From assembly GCF_014107495.1 (NCBI RefSeq), contig NZ_CP041969.1:2188501-2252500 (forward strand): a stretch of 64,000 nucleotides of DNA, in the 5' to 3' direction. Each line of letters begins with the position of its first letter. Position 1 is the first letter of the stretch. Under the pieces are notes generated by a model that saw only the letters and a list, made by a program, of their open reading frames with translations, had not been told where the DNA came from and did not search any database. Below, piece after piece: positions 21,276-35,902 of this stretch. The position numbers and the translations under genes are program-made. The stretch is from Cohnella cholangitidis. GTDB taxonomy: Bacteria; Bacillota; Bacilli; Paenibacillales; Paenibacillaceae.

Positions 21276-21881
21276 GTGAAGGGACTGATTTGCTTGTTTT
21301 CGCTCCAAAAAGTCATAGTCATCATTGTCGGTAGCATGCTAATAGCTATGGGCATCGACTTTTTCCTGATGCCTATCAAAGTGCTTGATGGCGGTTTGAT
21401 AGGCATCGCTCTTATCGGTAATTATCTATTCGGTCTGAAAGTCGGCCTTCTCCTCATTCTCTGCAGCTCGCCTGTATTCATTTATACATGGTTCAAAGAT
21501 AAGACCTTCTTTTTTCACAGCTTGTTCGGGATGATCTTCTTGTCTTACTTTATAGATCTGTTCGATCCTTATAACCCGCTTGGATCTTTAGTCAGCCAAT
21601 ACCCCTTTATCGCTTCCATCGTTGGCGGTCTCTTCATAGGAATCGGTTTCGGTATTTTACTCCGATTCGATACGAGCACCGGCGGAATTGACTTGCTCGC
21701 CAAATTGCTCGCGGGCAAGCTTAGAATCAATGTCGGAATTCTGATTCTTCTTATGGATGCTATCGTCGTAAGCATGGGCGGACTTTTATTCTCCGTAGAT
21801 ACTTTCTTCCTCTCCGTTGCCACGATCAGTTCCGGCGGTTTGGCCACCAGCTTATGTACGACAAAGTACTTCTCATACTGA
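21276..21881 (+). CDS. YitT-type integral membrane protein, short form
   Basis: Hydrophobic protein of about 200 aa with five or six membrane segments and the family-like block GGLIGIALIGNYLFGLKVG and a TSTGGIDLLAKLL motif, as in the YitT/YczE family (function not established). It lacks the C-terminal cytosolic DUF2179 domain of full YitT proteins (~280 aa), which may be the natural short form. Start is uncertain: GTG at 21276, or TTG at 21294 with AAGGGA eight bases before it. It lies on the plus strand between rpsJ and tuf, where Bacillus has an unrelated hydrolase, and converges on tuf. Confidence 0.75.
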   Translation: MKGLICLFSLQKVIVIIVGSMLIAMGIDFFLMPIKVLDGGLIGIALIGNYLFGLKVGLLLILCSSPVFIYTWFKDKTFFFHSLFGMIFLSYFIDLFDPYNPLGSLVSQYPFIASIVGGLFIGIGFGILLRFDTSTGGIDLLAKLLAGKLRINVGILILLMDAIVVSMGGLLFSVDTFFLSVATISSGGLATSLCTTKYFSY

Positions 21882-21916
21882 CGCGACAGAACGCCATTAT
21901 AATAGAAGAAAGAAAA

Positions 21917-21954
21917 AAAGAGCTATCTTGGCTTAAACGCCATGATAGCTCTTT
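21917..21954. terminator. Bidirectional terminator between tuf and the YitT-type gene
   Basis: An 11-bp perfect stem (21917-21927 with 21944-21954) is followed by CTTTATT on plus and by a seven-T run on minus, so it can stop both converging transcripts; it is stronger for tuf. Confidence 0.85.
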
Positions 21955-21971
21955 CTTTATTGGAAAGTCGC

Positions 21972-23165
21972 TTATTTTTGGATCGAAGCAACCGCGCCAG
22001 CGCCTACAGTACGTCCGCCTTCGCGAATAGCGAAGCGAGTACCTTCTTCGATAGCGATTGGGGAGATCAGTTGAACGGTTACAGTGATGTTATCACCAGG
22101 CATAACCATTTCTGTTCCTTCTGGCAGGTTGATGATGCCAGTTACGTCTGTTGTCCGGAAGTAGAATTGCGGACGGTATCCTGTGAAGAAAGGCTTGTGA
22201 CGGCCACCCTCAGCGGAAGTCAGAACGTAGATTTGAGCAGTGAACTCAGTGTGCGGTTTAACGGAACCTGGTTTCGCGATTACTTGGCCGCGCTCGATGT
22301 CTTTACGGTCTACACCACGAAGCAATGCTCCGATGTTGTCGCCGGCTTGAGCTTGATCAAGCAATTTGCGGAACATTTCTACGCCCGTTACAACGGATTT
22401 GCGAGTTTCTTCTTGCAAACCGATGATTTCAGCCTCGTCACCAACTTTGATGATACCACGCTCAACGCGGCCTGTAGCAACCGTACCACGACCAGTGATC
22501 GTGAACACGTCCTCAACTGGCATCAAGAAAGGCTTGTCAGTTGCGCGCTCAGGAGTTGGGATGTAGCTGTCGATAGCTTCGAACAACTCGACGATTTTGT
22601 CAGCCCAAGGGCCGTCTGGGTTTTGCAGAGCTTCACGAGCAGCGCCGCGGATGATTGGAGTGTCATCGCCTGGGAATTCATATTCGCTAAGAAGATCGCG
22701 AACTTCCATCTCAACAAGCTCAAGCAACTCTTCGTCTTCAACCATGTCGCATTTGTTCAAGAATACGACGATGTAAGGAACGCCTACTTGACGGGAGAGA
22801 AGGATGTGCTCGCGCGTTTGCGGCATAGGGCCGTCAGCAGCGGATACAACCAGGATAGCTCCGTCCATTTGAGCAGCGCCAGTGATCATGTTTTTAACAT
22901 AGTCAGCATGTCCTGGGCAGTCAACGTGCGCATAGTGACGGTTAGGAGTTTCGTACTCAACGTGTGCAGTGGAAATTGTAATTCCACGCTCGCGCTCTTC
23001 TGGAGCTTTGTCGATTTGGTCAAACGCTACAGCAGCACCGCTACCGTATTTTTTGTTCAATACCGACGTGATTGCAGCAGTAGTAGTTGTTTTACCGTGG
23101 TCAACGTGACCGATCGTACCGATGTTAACGTGTGGTTTATTACGTTCGAATTTAGCCTTAGCCAT
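21972..23165 (-). CDS. tuf: Elongation factor Tu
   Basis: GTPase that delivers aminoacyl-tRNA. 397 aa; GHVDHGKTT (P-loop, about residues 18-26), the switch [10 protein letters not shown] and NKCD motifs, followed by domains II and III, are complete. Last gene of the str operon, 95 bp after fusA, before a strong terminator. Confidence 0.98.
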   Translation of the reverse strand: MAKAKFERNKPHVNIGTIGHVDHGKTTTTAAITSVLNKKYGSGAAVAFDQIDKAPEERERGITISTAHVEYETPNRHYAHVDCPGHADYVKNMITGAAQMDGAILVVSAADGPMPQTREHILLSRQVGVPYIVVFLNKCDMVEDEELLELVEMEVRDLLSEYEFPGDDTPIIRGAAREALQNPDGPWADKIVELFEAIDSYIPTPERATDKPFLMPVEDVFTITGRGTVATGRVERGIIKVGDEAEIIGLQEETRKSVVTGVEMFRKLLDQAQAGDNIGALLRGVDRKDIERGQVIAKPGSVKPHTEFTAQIYVLTSAEGGRHKPFFTGYRPQFYFRTTDVTGIINLPEGTEMVMPGDNITVTVQLISPIAIEEGTRFAIREGGRTVGAGAVASIQK

Positions 23166-23260
23166 GGATACTGTTCCTCCTTAATGTTTAAAAGGATTAT
23201 ATTTGGTGGAGGGCCGGGGGTGCATGATGCAATCCCACGTCCCTTCCGCTTTCTAAATCA

Positions 23261-25335
23261 TTACGCGCCTTTGTGTTTCGAAATGATCTCTTCCGAAATC
23301 GACTTAGGCACTTCTTCGTAGTGGGACAGTTCCATCGAGAACACCCCACGGCCTTGCGTACCGGAACGAAGCGTTGTGGAGTATCCGAACATCTCAGCCA
23401 ACGGCACCTTCGCACGAACGATTTGTGCGCCGAAACGCATATCCGATCCTTCGATGCGGCGCGACGGGAGCTCAACATGCCCATAACATCTCCGAAGTAC
23501 TCTTCGGGAACCGTTACTTCAACCTTCATGATTGGCTCGAGCAACACAGGATTACATTTGTCCTTCGCTGCTTTAAGCGCCATCGATCCGGCGATTTTGA
23601 ACGCCATCTCCGAGGAGTCGACGTCATGGTAAGATCCGTCGAAGATTGTAGCTTTGATATCTACGAGCGGGAAGCCGGCGAGTACGCCGTTTTTCATCGA
23701 CTCTTCGATACCAGCTTGTACCGGCGCGATAAACTCGCGTGGTACTACGCCGCCGACGACTTTGTTCTCGAACAAGAAGCCTTCGCCTGGCTCGCGCGGT
23801 TCGAACTCGATCCAGCAATGGCCGTATTGACCGCGTCCACCGGATTGGCGAACGAATTTACCTTCGACTTTCGCAGCTGTACGGAACGTTTCACGGTAAG
23901 CAACTTGCGGTTTACCGACATTCGTCTCCACTTTGAATTCGCGAAGCATACGGTCAACAAGGATTTCCAAGTGAAGCTCGCCCATACCGGAGATGATCGT
24001 TTGGCCGGTTTCTTCGTCCGTGTGAGCACGGAACGTAGGATCTTCCTCGGCCAGCTTCTGCAGAGCGATACCCATTTTATCTTGGTCGGCTTTAGTTTTC
24101 GGCTCAACCGCGAGTTGGATAACCGGCTCTGGGAAGTTCATCGATTCCAGGATTACAGGGTTTTTCTCGTCACAAAGCGTGTCGCCTGTTGTCGTGTCTT
24201 TCAGACCGACGGCAGCAGCGATGTCACCGGAATAAACTTCGCTGATTTCTTGACGGCTGTTCGCATGCATTTGCAGAATACGACCAACGCGTTCGCGTTT
24301 GCCTTTAGTCGCGTTAACAACATAAGAGCCTGCGCTCAGTACGCCGGAGTAAACGCGGAAGAAGGTCAAACGACCAACGTAAGGGTCAGTCATGATTTTG
24401 AATGCAAGAGCAGCGAACGGCTCGTTGTCAGCGGATTTGCGAGTTGTTTCCGTGCCATCGTCCAAGATTCCTTTGATATCAGGAACATCGACTGGGGAAG
24501 GCAGGAAGTCAACTACGGCATCCAGCATCGGTTGAACACCTTTGTTACGGTAAGAGGAACCGCATACGACTGGGAAGATTTTAACTTCGCAGACGCCTTT
24601 ACGAAGAGCCGCTTTGATTTCAGCAACGGAAAGCTCTTCGCCTTCCAGGTACTTCATCGTCAATTCTTCGTCAAGCTCGGCAACTTTCTCTACCAAGATG
24701 TTGCGCAGTTCTTCCGCTTGATCCGCGTATTCTGCAGGAATTTCAATTTTCTCTGGGTCTTTGCCTTGATCGTCTTTGTATTTATAAGCAACCCGTTCAA
24801 TCAGGTCGATCATACCTACGAAAGTATCTTCGGCGCCCATCGGCAATTGAATTGCTACAGCGTTAGCGTTCAAGCGCTCTCTCATGTCTTTAACAACATT
24901 GAGATAGTCCGCACCGATAATATCCATCTTATTAACATAAGCGATACGCGGTACGCCGTAACGGTCGGCTTGACGCCATACCGTCTCGGATTGTGGTTCT
25001 ACACCTTCTTTGGCGCTAAATACGCCAACGGCCCCATCCAATACGCGCAAGGAGCGCTCAACCTCTACCGTAAAGTCAACGTGACCCGGAGTGTCGATAA
25101 TATTGATACGGAGACCCTTCCACTGAGCGGTTGTCGCGGCAGACGTAATCGTGATACCGCGCTCTTGCTCTTGCTCCATCCAGTCCATCGTAGCGGCGCC
25201 TTCATGCACTTCGCCGATTTTGTGAACGCGTCCGGTGTAGAACAAAATCCGTTCAGTAGTCGTGGTTTTACCCGCATCAATATGCGCCATAATCCCGATA
25301 TTACGCGTATTTTGCAAGGAGAACTCTCTAGCCAT
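23261..25335 (-). CDS. fusA: Elongation factor G (frame broken near 23463)
   Basis: Translocation GTPase. [20 protein letters not shown] and NKMD motifs are present and the frame is good up to [13 protein letters not shown]. There the sequence reads CGTCGCGCCGC where CGTCGCGGCCGC would continue the family ([15 protein letters not shown]). After this single missing base the expected C terminus is readable in the next frame to [12 protein letters not shown] and TAA at 23261, giving 691 aa, exactly the usual size. Left as is, the protein would end in 60-odd unrelated residues at 23197. A sequencing or consensus error is most likely since the gene is essential. Confidence 0.93.
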
Positions 25336-25374
25336 CGATACAGTCTCCCTTCATTTGTCTTGCTTAAGCGAATC

Positions 25375-25845
25375 CTACCAACGGTAGTGAGCAAACGCTT
25401 TGTTCGCTTCCGCCATTTTGTGAGTATCCTCACGTTTCTTAACGGCTGCTCCAGTGTTATTGGAAGCATCCAGAATTTCAGCTGCTAAACGCTCTTCCAT
25501 CGTTTTCTCGCCGCGGTTGCGGGAGTAGTTAACGAGCCAGCGCAGTCCAAGGGACGTGCGGCGTTCAGGCTTAACTTCAATCGGAACTTGATAGTTGGCT
25601 CCACCTACGCGGCGAGCTTTAACTTCAAGCACCGGCATGATGTTCTTGATTGCTGCTTCAAAAACCTCCATTGGATCTTTACCGGAGCGCTCTTGAATCA
25701 ATTTGAATGCATCATAGAGAAGTTGTTGGGCAACGCCCTTCTTCCCGTCGATCATGATGCGGTTTACTAGACGAGTAACAAGTTTGCTGTTGTACAGCGG
25801 ATCCGGGAGTACATCCCGTTTCGGAACTGGTCCTTTACGTGGCAT
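25375..25845 (-). CDS. rpsG: Small subunit ribosomal protein S7 (uS7)
   Basis: Head-assembly protein, 156 aa, starting [19 protein letters not shown] at 25845 follows [23 protein letters not shown] block and the tail [15 protein letters not shown] are intact. In E. coli S7 represses this operon. Confidence 0.97.
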   Translation of the reverse strand: MPRKGPVPKRDVLPDPLYNSKLVTRLVNRIMIDGKKGVAQQLLYDAFKLIQERSGKDPMEVFEAAIKNIMPVLEVKARRVGGANYQVPIEVKPERRTSLGLRWLVNYSRNRGEKTMEERLAAEILDASNNTGAAVKKREDTHKMAEANKAFAHYRW

Positions 25846-25908
25846 CGAAGTTCCTCCTTTCTCATTCATGTTGTTCTGCGTCAGGCGACGATGTCGCCTA
25901 TCCGCTTA

Positions 25909-26331
25909 TTAGGATTTCTTGACTTTCGGTCTTTTCGTACCGTATTTGGAACGAGCTTGCTTACGGTTGTTAACGCCCGCGGTATCCAAAGCTCCGCGTA
26001 CGATATGATAACGAACCCCCGGCAAGTCTTTAACCCGGCCTCCGCGAACAAGAACAACGCTGTGCTCTTGCAAGTTATGGCCGATACCCCCGATGTAGGC
26101 GGTCACCTCAACGCGGTTGGTCAAACGGACCCTCGCGTATTTACGAAGTGCGGAGTTCGGTTTTTTCGGAGTCATCGTTCCTACACGAGTGCACACACCG
26201 CGCTTTTGAGGAGCGCTGATGTCCGTTTCAACGCGTTTCAACGCGTTAAAACCTCTTTGAAGAGCAGGAGATTTCGATTTAACGACCTTCGATTGACGGC
26301 CTTTACGAACTAGCTGGTTAATTGTTGGCAT
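25909..26331 (-). CDS. rpsL: Small subunit ribosomal protein S12 (uS12)
   Basis: Decoding-centre protein of 140 aa. The two streptomycin-relevant lysines in [11 protein letters not shown] and [13 protein letters not shown] are wild type, so a streptomycin-sensitive S12 is expected. First gene of the str operon, with a leader of about 290 nt. Confidence 0.97.
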   Translation of the reverse strand: MPTINQLVRKGRQSKVVKSKSPALQRGFNALKRVETDISAPQKRGVCTRVGTMTPKKPNSALRKYARVRLTNRVEVTAYIGGIGHNLQEHSVVLVRGGRVKDLPGVRYHIVRGALDTAGVNNRKQARSKYGTKRPKVKKS

Positions 26332-26621
26332 GCTGCCACCCCCTTCCCATAATCGTTAAGAAAATAATTAGTAAACGACTCAATCGATACCTTATTGCGA
26401 AGCCCACAGATCCAGGTGGTTCATTTTAAGAGACGAGAAAGGGCCCGACCGGTCACCTTCGCACATGAAAATCGCTTTTCCGCGTTCGTTGACCGAATCA
26501 AACCCATCAATCTTATTCTCTAACGGTCATAGCATTGAGCTATGCCGATACAATGTCGCACTCTTTGCCTAGGTCCGCACCGTATCGATGTACGTCAGTT
26601 TGACGCACGTCTGGCACACAC
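26332..26621 (-). other. Long untranslated leader of the str operon
   Basis: From the promoter start point to rpsL there are about 290 nt with no credible gene. Small hairpins can be read (GTGCGTCA/TGACGTAC and CATAGC/GCTATG on the minus strand), but no T-run. Possibly a regulatory leader; the L7Ae-like gene often found before rpsL is absent from it. Confidence 0.5.
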
Positions 26622-26627
26622 TAGAAC

Positions 26628-26656
26628 ATATTATCACTTGGAATTGGGTGTGTCAA
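26628..26656 (-). promoter_or_regulatory. Sigma-A promoter of rpsL-rpsG-fusA-tuf
   Basis: Consensus TTGACA (26651-26656), 17-bp spacer, TAATAT (26628-26633), immediately downstream of the ABC permease stop codon. Confidence 0.8.
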
Positions 26657-26677
26657 GAAGTTTAGATTCACGTTTGC

Positions 26678-27388
26678 CTATTGCTTATAACAGCTTTTTT
26701 TCATTTTCACGAGAAAAACCCAGAACAACAAAAGACTATAAATCAACGGCGCAAGCAGAGAAATCGTTATCTCGCCGTAGGTTGCCTCCTCGTAATGATT
26801 AAGCATTTCCATCGTATGAGATATCGGAGGTATTACCCATGCCATCGGGCGCACGGCTTCCGGCAACGCGCTCTCAATCCCTGCGCCGGCCAGCGAAAGA
26901 GCAATTACCATGAACAATCCTAGAATGGCGTACCCCAGCTTCTGTACCAGTTTGTTCGTAAATAGCAGGGATACCGACATTCCCAATAATGACAACGAGA
27001 CATGACTGATTATTGATACTACGATTTCCGCAGCGTTTGGTTGTCTTACGAACTTATCGAAAGCAATCGGGTACAACACGCACATAATCGACAAAGCACT
27101 AACGATAATGACCATAACCAGTAGCTTGCTTATGTAGTATTTGGATAAGTTCCCTATGTGCATAACGGTTATTTGCTGCTGCGTCTCGTCCTCGACATCG
27201 ATATAGCTGAATGATAGCCAAGCGGAAACAACGAACAACAGAGTAGCCGTGAACGAATAGCTCGGCATTACCGGATTAGGAACAACGCTATATATGAAAT
27301 ACAAACTCAAACCGAAAATCAAAAGCGGTGCGACATACCTGTAGGAACGTGTATAGTACCGCAATGAGAATCCCATCGTTGCCCTCAT
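26678..27388 (-). CDS. ABC-2 type transporter, membrane subunit
   Basis: 236 aa with about six hydrophobic segments and no recognised specific family; its start overlaps the stop of the ATPase gene by four bases (ATGA), so the two form one exporter. Substrate unknown; antibiotic or lipid export would be guesses. The pair lies between rpoC and rpsL, an unusual place for a transporter. Confidence 0.75.
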   Translation of the reverse strand: MRATMGFSLRYYTRSYRYVAPLLIFGLSLYFIYSVVPNPVMPSYSFTATLLFVVSAWLSFSYIDVEDETQQQITVMHIGNLSKYYISKLLVMVIIVSALSIMCVLYPIAFDKFVRQPNAAEIVVSIISHVSLSLLGMSVSLLFTNKLVQKLGYAILGLFMVIALSLAGAGIESALPEAVRPMAWVIPPISHTMEMLNHYEEATYGEITISLLAPLIYSLLLFWVFLVKMKKSCYKQ

Positions 27389-28275
27389 ATTGCGCCCCCC
27401 TGATCCGGCTTGATGAACGAACTCGACTTTTCGGGGATCGAAGTTACGGACACGATAGACGCCCCGGCAAGGAGAATGTCGCGCAGGAATACATCGCTCT
27501 TCTCCGCCGCCACTTCGACTCTCCAGTTACGATTCTCTCTTGTCCAAGACGTGATCCCGTCTCCGTTGTCGATGTAATGCCTTGCTTCCTTTTCTCCGAG
27601 ATCGAAAATAATCGATTTACCTTGAGGTGCCCCTGATGATATCCGGTTATCGGTTGCGATTCCCCCGCCTGCGAGAACGACGACGCGATCGGCTACTCGT
27701 TGGATGATTTCCTTCTCGTGCGTGGTCAGGACGATGGCGATGCCTTGCCTTTTCAACTGAAGGAGCACGTTCATCAGTTCCTCCTGAGTTCCGATATCCA
27801 ATCCGGACAACGGCTCGTCCATCAGGAGAAGATCCGGCTTCTCGAGCAAAGCTTGAGCAAGGTTTACCTTCTGGAGCATGCCTTTGGAGAAGTGTCGAAG
27901 CTGTTGCGCGGTCGAACGATCCAGTCCGAGCTGGTTCAATAACCCGGATATTGTTGCGTCTAATCCGCTTCCGTCCATTCCTCTTATTCTTCCCATGCTC
28001 CGCAAATATTCCATTGCCGTAAACCTCAATTTAGGAAGCCTATCCGGAGCAAAACCGATCGACAATTTTTTACCCGTCAATGTTTCTATTCTGCTTCCGC
28101 CCGTAAAGGCTCCTAATCCGCTAATTATCTTTAGTAAAGTACTCTTACCTGTACCATTACTCCCGACGATAGCCATGACTTCTCCTTCGTAAACGGTTAA
28201 CGAAAGCTTATTCAGAACTTCCTTATGAGCGAAATTGCACGAGATGTTGTCTAACGAAATTACGGATCGACTCAT
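27385..28275 (-). CDS. ABC transporter ATP-binding subunit
   Basis: 296 aa. Walker A GSNGTGKST (about residues 38-46), a divergent signature FSKGMLQKV in place of LSGGQ, Walker B LLLMDEPLSGLD and the switch TTHEKE are visible; residues beyond ~215 form an accessory C-terminal region as in CcmA/DrrA-type exporters. The ATG at 28275 has GGGAG eight bases upstream, better than a TTG five codons earlier. Only ~30 bp separate it from the rpoC terminator, so it is probably transcribed by read-through. Confidence 0.85.
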   Translation of the reverse strand: MSRSVISLDNISCNFAHKEVLNKLSLTVYEGEVMAIVGSNGTGKSTLLKIISGLGAFTGGSRIETLTGKKLSIGFAPDRLPKLRFTAMEYLRSMGRIRGMDGSGLDATISGLLNQLGLDRSTAQQLRHFSKGMLQKVNLAQALLEKPDLLLMDEPLSGLDIGTQEELMNVLLQLKRQGIAIVLTTHEKEIIQRVADRVVVLAGGGIATDNRISSGAPQGKSIIFDLGEKEARHYIDNGDGITSWTRENRNWRVEVAAEKSDVFLRDILLAGASIVSVTSIPEKSSSFIKPDQGGAI

Positions 28276-28304
28276 TGATGCAACTCCCAACTAAAAATGG
28301 TTCT

Positions 28305-28341
28305 AAAAAAAAGGCGAATACCGTTGCCGGTATCCGCCCTT
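28305..28341 (-). terminator. Intrinsic terminator after rpoC
   Basis: Perfect-type stem GGCGGATACCG/CGGTATTCGCC (arms 28328-28338 and 28313-28323, one G-U pair) with a GCAA loop, followed by eight T on the minus strand. Confidence 0.88.
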
Positions 28342-28377
28342 TGTCGATGCTTGTTTTAATGCTTTCGTTAAATCGGT

Positions 28378-31300
28378 TTACTCAACGCCAACCGGCTCGA
28401 GCTCTGCCGCTTCGTCCGTCGGTTCGTCAAAAGGCGACACGACGCGAATGTTGCGGTAACGAGCCATACCCGTACCAGCCGGAATGAGCTTCCCGATAAT
28501 GACGTTCTCCTTGAGTCCGAGCAATCTGTCGACTTTGCCTTTGATAGCAGCATCGGTCAGAACGCGAGTCGTCTCTTGGAAAGACGCCGCCGATAAGAAG
28601 GAATCGGTTTCGAGCGAAGCCTTCGTGATCCCGAGGAGCACTGGACGCGCTACTGCGGGCTCTTTATCGGCAAGGATTGCGTCGCGGTTAGCCGCTTCGT
28701 ATTCGTGCAGATCCACGAATGCGCCAGGGAGCAGAACCGTGTCGCCCGGATCAACGATGCGAATTTTGCGAAGCATCTGCTTGATCATAACTTCGATGTG
28801 CTTATCGTTGATTTCAACGCCTTGGTTACGGTAAACGCGTTGAACCTCTTGCAGAATGTAGTTCTGCACCCCGCGAATTCCTTTAATCCTCAGCATTTCT
28901 TTCGGATCGATCGAACCGTCGGTCAATTCGTCGCCTGCTTCGACCTGTTGGCCTTGAACGACGCGAATACGGGAACCGTAGCTGACCGGGTAGATTTTGG
29001 ATTCCGCTCCGCCCTGCAACTCGATTTCGCGGCGATCCTTCGTTTCGCGAATTTCTTTAACTACGCCGTCAAGCTCGGAGATAATGGCTTGACCTTTCGG
29101 ATTCCGAGCTTCGAACAGCTCTTGGATCCTCGGCAAACCTTGCGTAATATCGTCTCCGGCAACACCGCCGGTATGGAACGTACGCATCGTGAGCTGAGTT
29201 CCCGGTTCCCCGATCGATTGCGCGGCGATAATACCGACCGCTTCCCCGATTTCGACTTTCTTGCCCGTTGCCAGATTGCGTCCGTAACACAGCTTACATA
29301 CGCCATGACGGGCACGGCAGCTAAGCACGGAACGAATCTGTACTTTCTTAATGTCGGCACGAATGATCTCTTCCGCGATAGGCGTGTCGATCAGATCGTT
29401 GCGATTGGCGATAATTTCTTTCGTCTCCGGATGGCGGATCGTTTCGAACGCGTAACGGCCTTCGATACGGTCGAACAAGTCCTCGATAACCTCTTTGCCA
29501 TCCTCGATACGGGATACCGTAATCCCTTTATCCGTTCCGCAATCGTCCTCGCGAACGATTACGTCTTGGGCTACGTCTACGAGACGACGAGTCAAGTAAC
29601 CGGAGTCGGCTGTCCTTAGCGCCGTATCGGCAAGACCTTTCCGCGCTCCATGCGTGGAAATGAAGTATTCCAATACGGTGAGGCCTTCGCGGAAGTTCGA
29701 TTTGATCGGTAACTCGATGATACGTCCGGACGGGTTGGCCATCAGACCGCGCATACCGCCCAATTGGGTGATTTGCGATTTGTTACCCCGCGCTTTGGAG
29801 TCGACCATCAACATGATGCTGTTGTAGCGATCCATGGACTTCATCAGAATGTCGGTCAATTCGTCCTTCGTTTTGCTCCAGATCTCGATAACGCGATCGC
29901 GGCGCTCTTCGTTCGTGATCAAACCGCGACGGTATTGCGTAGCTACGACGTTAACGCGCTCTTCGGACTTCGCGAGAATTTGTTGCTTCTCTTGAGGAAC
30001 GATAACGTCGGATACGCCGATCGTAATTCCGGCGCGCGTCGAGTACGTGAATCCGAGCTGCTTGATTTTATCCAAAATAACCGATGTTTCCGTCGTGTGG
30101 TAGATACGGAAGCATTCGCCGATGATGTTACCCAAGTATTCTTTACCTACGGCTCCCGGAATTTGCGGATCCTCGATATATTTGCTCAGGTCGGCGCCTT
30201 TTTCGTAGATGAAATATTTATCCGGCGTACCTTTAACGAGGTTTTCTTTCGTCGCCTCGTTAATGTATGGGAACGTATCCGGGAAGATTTCATTGAAAAT
30301 AATTTTTCCGATCGTCGTAACGATCAGAGCTTCTTGTTGCTCCGGAGTAAAGGTCTTTTTCTTCAACTCTTTAACCGGAATGATAACCCGAGCGTGCAGG
30401 GAAATGCCTGCAGTGCTGCGTTGGTATGCGGAGACAGCCTCGTTCACGTTCGCGAAGCGAAGACCCGTTCCGTAGGATTTGTTGTTGTCCATCGTGAGAT
30501 AGAAGCATCCAAGAACCATATCCTGGGACGGAGTAACTACCGGCTTACCGTCTTTAGGGTTCAAGATGTTACCCGCCGCAAGCATGAGCAAGCGTGCTTC
30601 GGCTTGCGCTTCCGCGGACAACGGTACGTGAACCGCCATTTGGTCGCCGTCGAAGTCGGCATTATAAGCCGTACAAACGAGCGGGTGAAGCTTGATAGCG
30701 CGGCCTTCGACCAAGATCGGTTCGAACGCTTGGATACCCAGTCTGTGAAGCGTTGGCGCACGGTTGAGCAGTACCGGATGTTCCTTGATTACTTCTTCGA
30801 GTACATCCCATACTTCAGGGCTCACGCGTTCGACTTTGCGCTTCGCGCTCTTAATGTTATGAGCAAGGCCTTTAAGCACAAGCTCTTTCATAACGAACGG
30901 CTTGAACAGCTCCAACGCCATCTCTTTAGGAAGACCGCATTGGTACATTCTCAGGCTTGGTCCGACAACGATAACCGAACGTCCGGAGTAATCGACGCGT
31001 TTACCGAGCAAGTTCTGACGGAAACGTCCTTGTTTCCCTTTCAGCATGTGGCTGAGGGATTTCAACGGACGATTACCTGGGCCGGTAACCGGACGGCCGC
31101 GACGGCCGTTGTCGATCAGGGCATCGACGGCTTCTTGAAGCATCCGCTTCTCGTTCTGCACGATGATATCCGGCGCTCCCAGATCGAGCAAACGTTTCAA
31201 CCGGTTGTTCCGGTTGATAACGCGACGGTACAGATCGTTCAAATCGCTTGTCGCGAAACGTCCGCCGTCCAATTGAACCATTGGGCGCAATTCCGGAGGA

Positions 31301-32001
31301 ATAACCGGCAGAACGTCGAGAATCATCCAATCCGGCAAGTTGCCGGAGTTACGGAACGATTCCACCACTTCAAGGCGTTTGATCGCGCGATTGCGACGTT
31401 GGCCTTGAGCGGTGCGCAAGTCTTCTTTCAGCATTTCGAGCTCGCGGTCCAGGTCGATGTCCTGAAGCAGTCTCTTGACCGCTTCGGCACCCATCCCGGC
31501 ATGGAACGCGTATCCGTATTTATCACGGTAGCTGCGGTATTCCTTCTCGGAGAGAAGCTGTTTCTTCTCCAGCGGCGTGTCGCCCGGATCCGTAACGACG
31601 TAGGAAGCGAAGTAGATGATCTCTTCGAGCGAACGAGGAGACATATCCAGCGCAAGACCCATGCGGCTTGGAATCCCTTTGAAATACCAGATGTGCGATA
31701 CGGGCGCCGCTAATTCGATGTGGCCCATCCGTTCGCGGCGAACTTTCGCGCGCGTAACTTCGACTCCGCAACGATCGCAGACAACGCCTTTGTAACGAAC
31801 TCTTTTGTATTTGCCGCAATGACATTCCCAGTCCTTGGTCGGCCCGAAAATCTTCTCGCAGAACAGGCCTTCTTTTTCCGGCTTCAAGGTCCGGTAGTTT
31901 ATCGTTTCCGGCTTCTTGACTTCGCCTCTTGACCAAGACCGGATTTTGTCCGGGGAAGCCAAACCGATTTTCATAAACTCAAAGTTATTGACGTCTAACA
32001 A
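28378..32001 (-). CDS. rpoC: RNA polymerase beta' subunit
   Basis: 1207 aa, the Bacillus-type length without large insertions. N-terminal zinc ribbon (C-x-C...CDRC, residues ~60-78) and the catalytic [12 protein letters not shown] are present, and the second zinc site ([15 protein letters not shown]) is intact. It follows rpoB by 104 bp without promoter or terminator in the gap and ends at a strong terminator. Confidence 0.98.
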   Translation of the reverse strand: MLDVNNFEFMKIGLASPDKIRSWSRGEVKKPETINYRTLKPEKEGLFCEKIFGPTKDWECHCGKYKRVRYKGVVCDRCGVEVTRAKVRRERMGHIELAAPVSHIWYFKGIPSRMGLALDMSPRSLEEIIYFASYVVTDPGDTPLEKKQLLSEKEYRSYRDKYGYAFHAGMGAEAVKRLLQDIDLDRELEMLKEDLRTAQGQRRNRAIKRLEVVESFRNSGNLPDWMILDVLPVIPPELRPMVQLDGGRFATSDLNDLYRRVINRNNRLKRLLDLGAPDIIVQNEKRMLQEAVDALIDNGRRGRPVTGPGNRPLKSLSHMLKGKQGRFRQNLLGKRVDYSGRSVIVVGPSLRMYQCGLPKEMALELFKPFVMKELVLKGLAHNIKSAKRKVERVSPEVWDVLEEVIKEHPVLLNRAPTLHRLGIQAFEPILVEGRAIKLHPLVCTAYNADFDGDQMAVHVPLSAEAQAEARLLMLAAGNILNPKDGKPVVTPSQDMVLGCFYLTMDNNKSYGTGLRFANVNEAVSAYQRSTAGISLHARVIIPVKELKKKTFTPEQQEALIVTTIGKIIFNEIFPDTFPYINEATKENLVKGTPDKYFIYEKGADLSKYIEDPQIPGAVGKEYLGNIIGECFRIYHTTETSVILDKIKQLGFTYSTRAGITIGVSDVIVPQEKQQILAKSEERVNVVATQYRRGLITNEERRDRVIEIWSKTKDELTDILMKSMDRYNSIMLMVDSKARGNKSQITQLGGMRGLMANPSGRIIELPIKSNFREGLTVLEYFISTHGARKGLADTALRTADSGYLTRRLVDVAQDVIVREDDCGTDKGITVSRIEDGKEVIEDLFDRIEGRYAFETIRHPETKEIIANRNDLIDTPIAEEIIRADIKKVQIRSVLSCRARHGVCKLCYGRNLATGKKVEIGEAVGIIAAQSIGEPGTQLTMRTFHTGGVAGDDITQGLPRIQELFEARNPKGQAIISELDGVVKEIRETKDRREIELQGGAESKIYPVSYGSRIRVVQGQQVEAGDELTDGSIDPKEMLRIKGIRGVQNYILQEVQRVYRNQGVEINDKHIEVMIKQMLRKIRIVDPGDTVLLPGAFVDLHEYEAANRDAILADKEPAVARPVLLGITKASLETDSFLSAASFQETTRVLTDAAIKGKVDRLLGLKENVIIGKLIPAGTGMARYRNIRVVSPFDEPTDEAAELEPVGVE

Positions 32002-32105
32002 GGAGCAAGCCCTCCTTCATCGTTGCTAAGATTTCAGATCTTAACGACGGCCCCGAAGGCCCGGCGTCATGCGACTGCGGAACGCAGCCAAAGCTGCGTA
32101 TCCGT

Positions 32106-35649
<3,544 letters not shown>

Positions 35650-35684
35650 CTTAACCTCACCCCTTAAGTCTGCTCCAACACATA

Positions 35685-35726
35685 AATAAAGAAAAGCCCT
35701 TATGCGCCGGTTGGCGGCACAATGGC
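35685..35726 (-). promoter_or_regulatory. Terminator-like hairpin in the rpoB leader
   Basis: On the minus strand TGTGCCG (35715-35721) pairs with CGGCGCA (35703-35709), extended by GCC/GGC, and is followed by TTTTCTTTATTT. It lies between the promoter region and the rpoB start, so it could be an attenuator of rpoBC; moderate fold only. Confidence 0.35.
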
Positions 35727-35860
35727 AACTCATCCTGCCTTTACCCCAAAACAAACCCATTATACGTCAAGACGCGTTCATTTATTCCTGGGAAAGGATC
35801 AGAGTTTACAGATCTATTGTGTTGAAGACAATTAGCCCATCCTAATACTGACATTTTTTA

Positions 35861-35889
35861 ATAATACCACAGCCAAAATGTCAAGTCAA
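35861..35889 (-). promoter_or_regulatory. Sigma-A promoter of rpoBC
   Basis: TTGACT (35884-35889), 17-bp spacer, TATTAT (35861-35866), just after the rsmC-like gene. A second perfect TATAAT stands at 35759-35764 without a good -35 box. Confidence 0.6.
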
Positions 35890-35902
35890 ATATTTTTCAT
35901 AT

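Noticed and set aside
23374..25488. 704-codon open frame on the plus strand
   Set aside because: Complete antisense image of fusA; no Shine-Dalgarno, no known motifs, arises from codon bias.
29764..31713. 649-codon open frame on the plus strand
   Set aside because: Antisense to rpoC with the composition of a mirror frame; no supporting signals.
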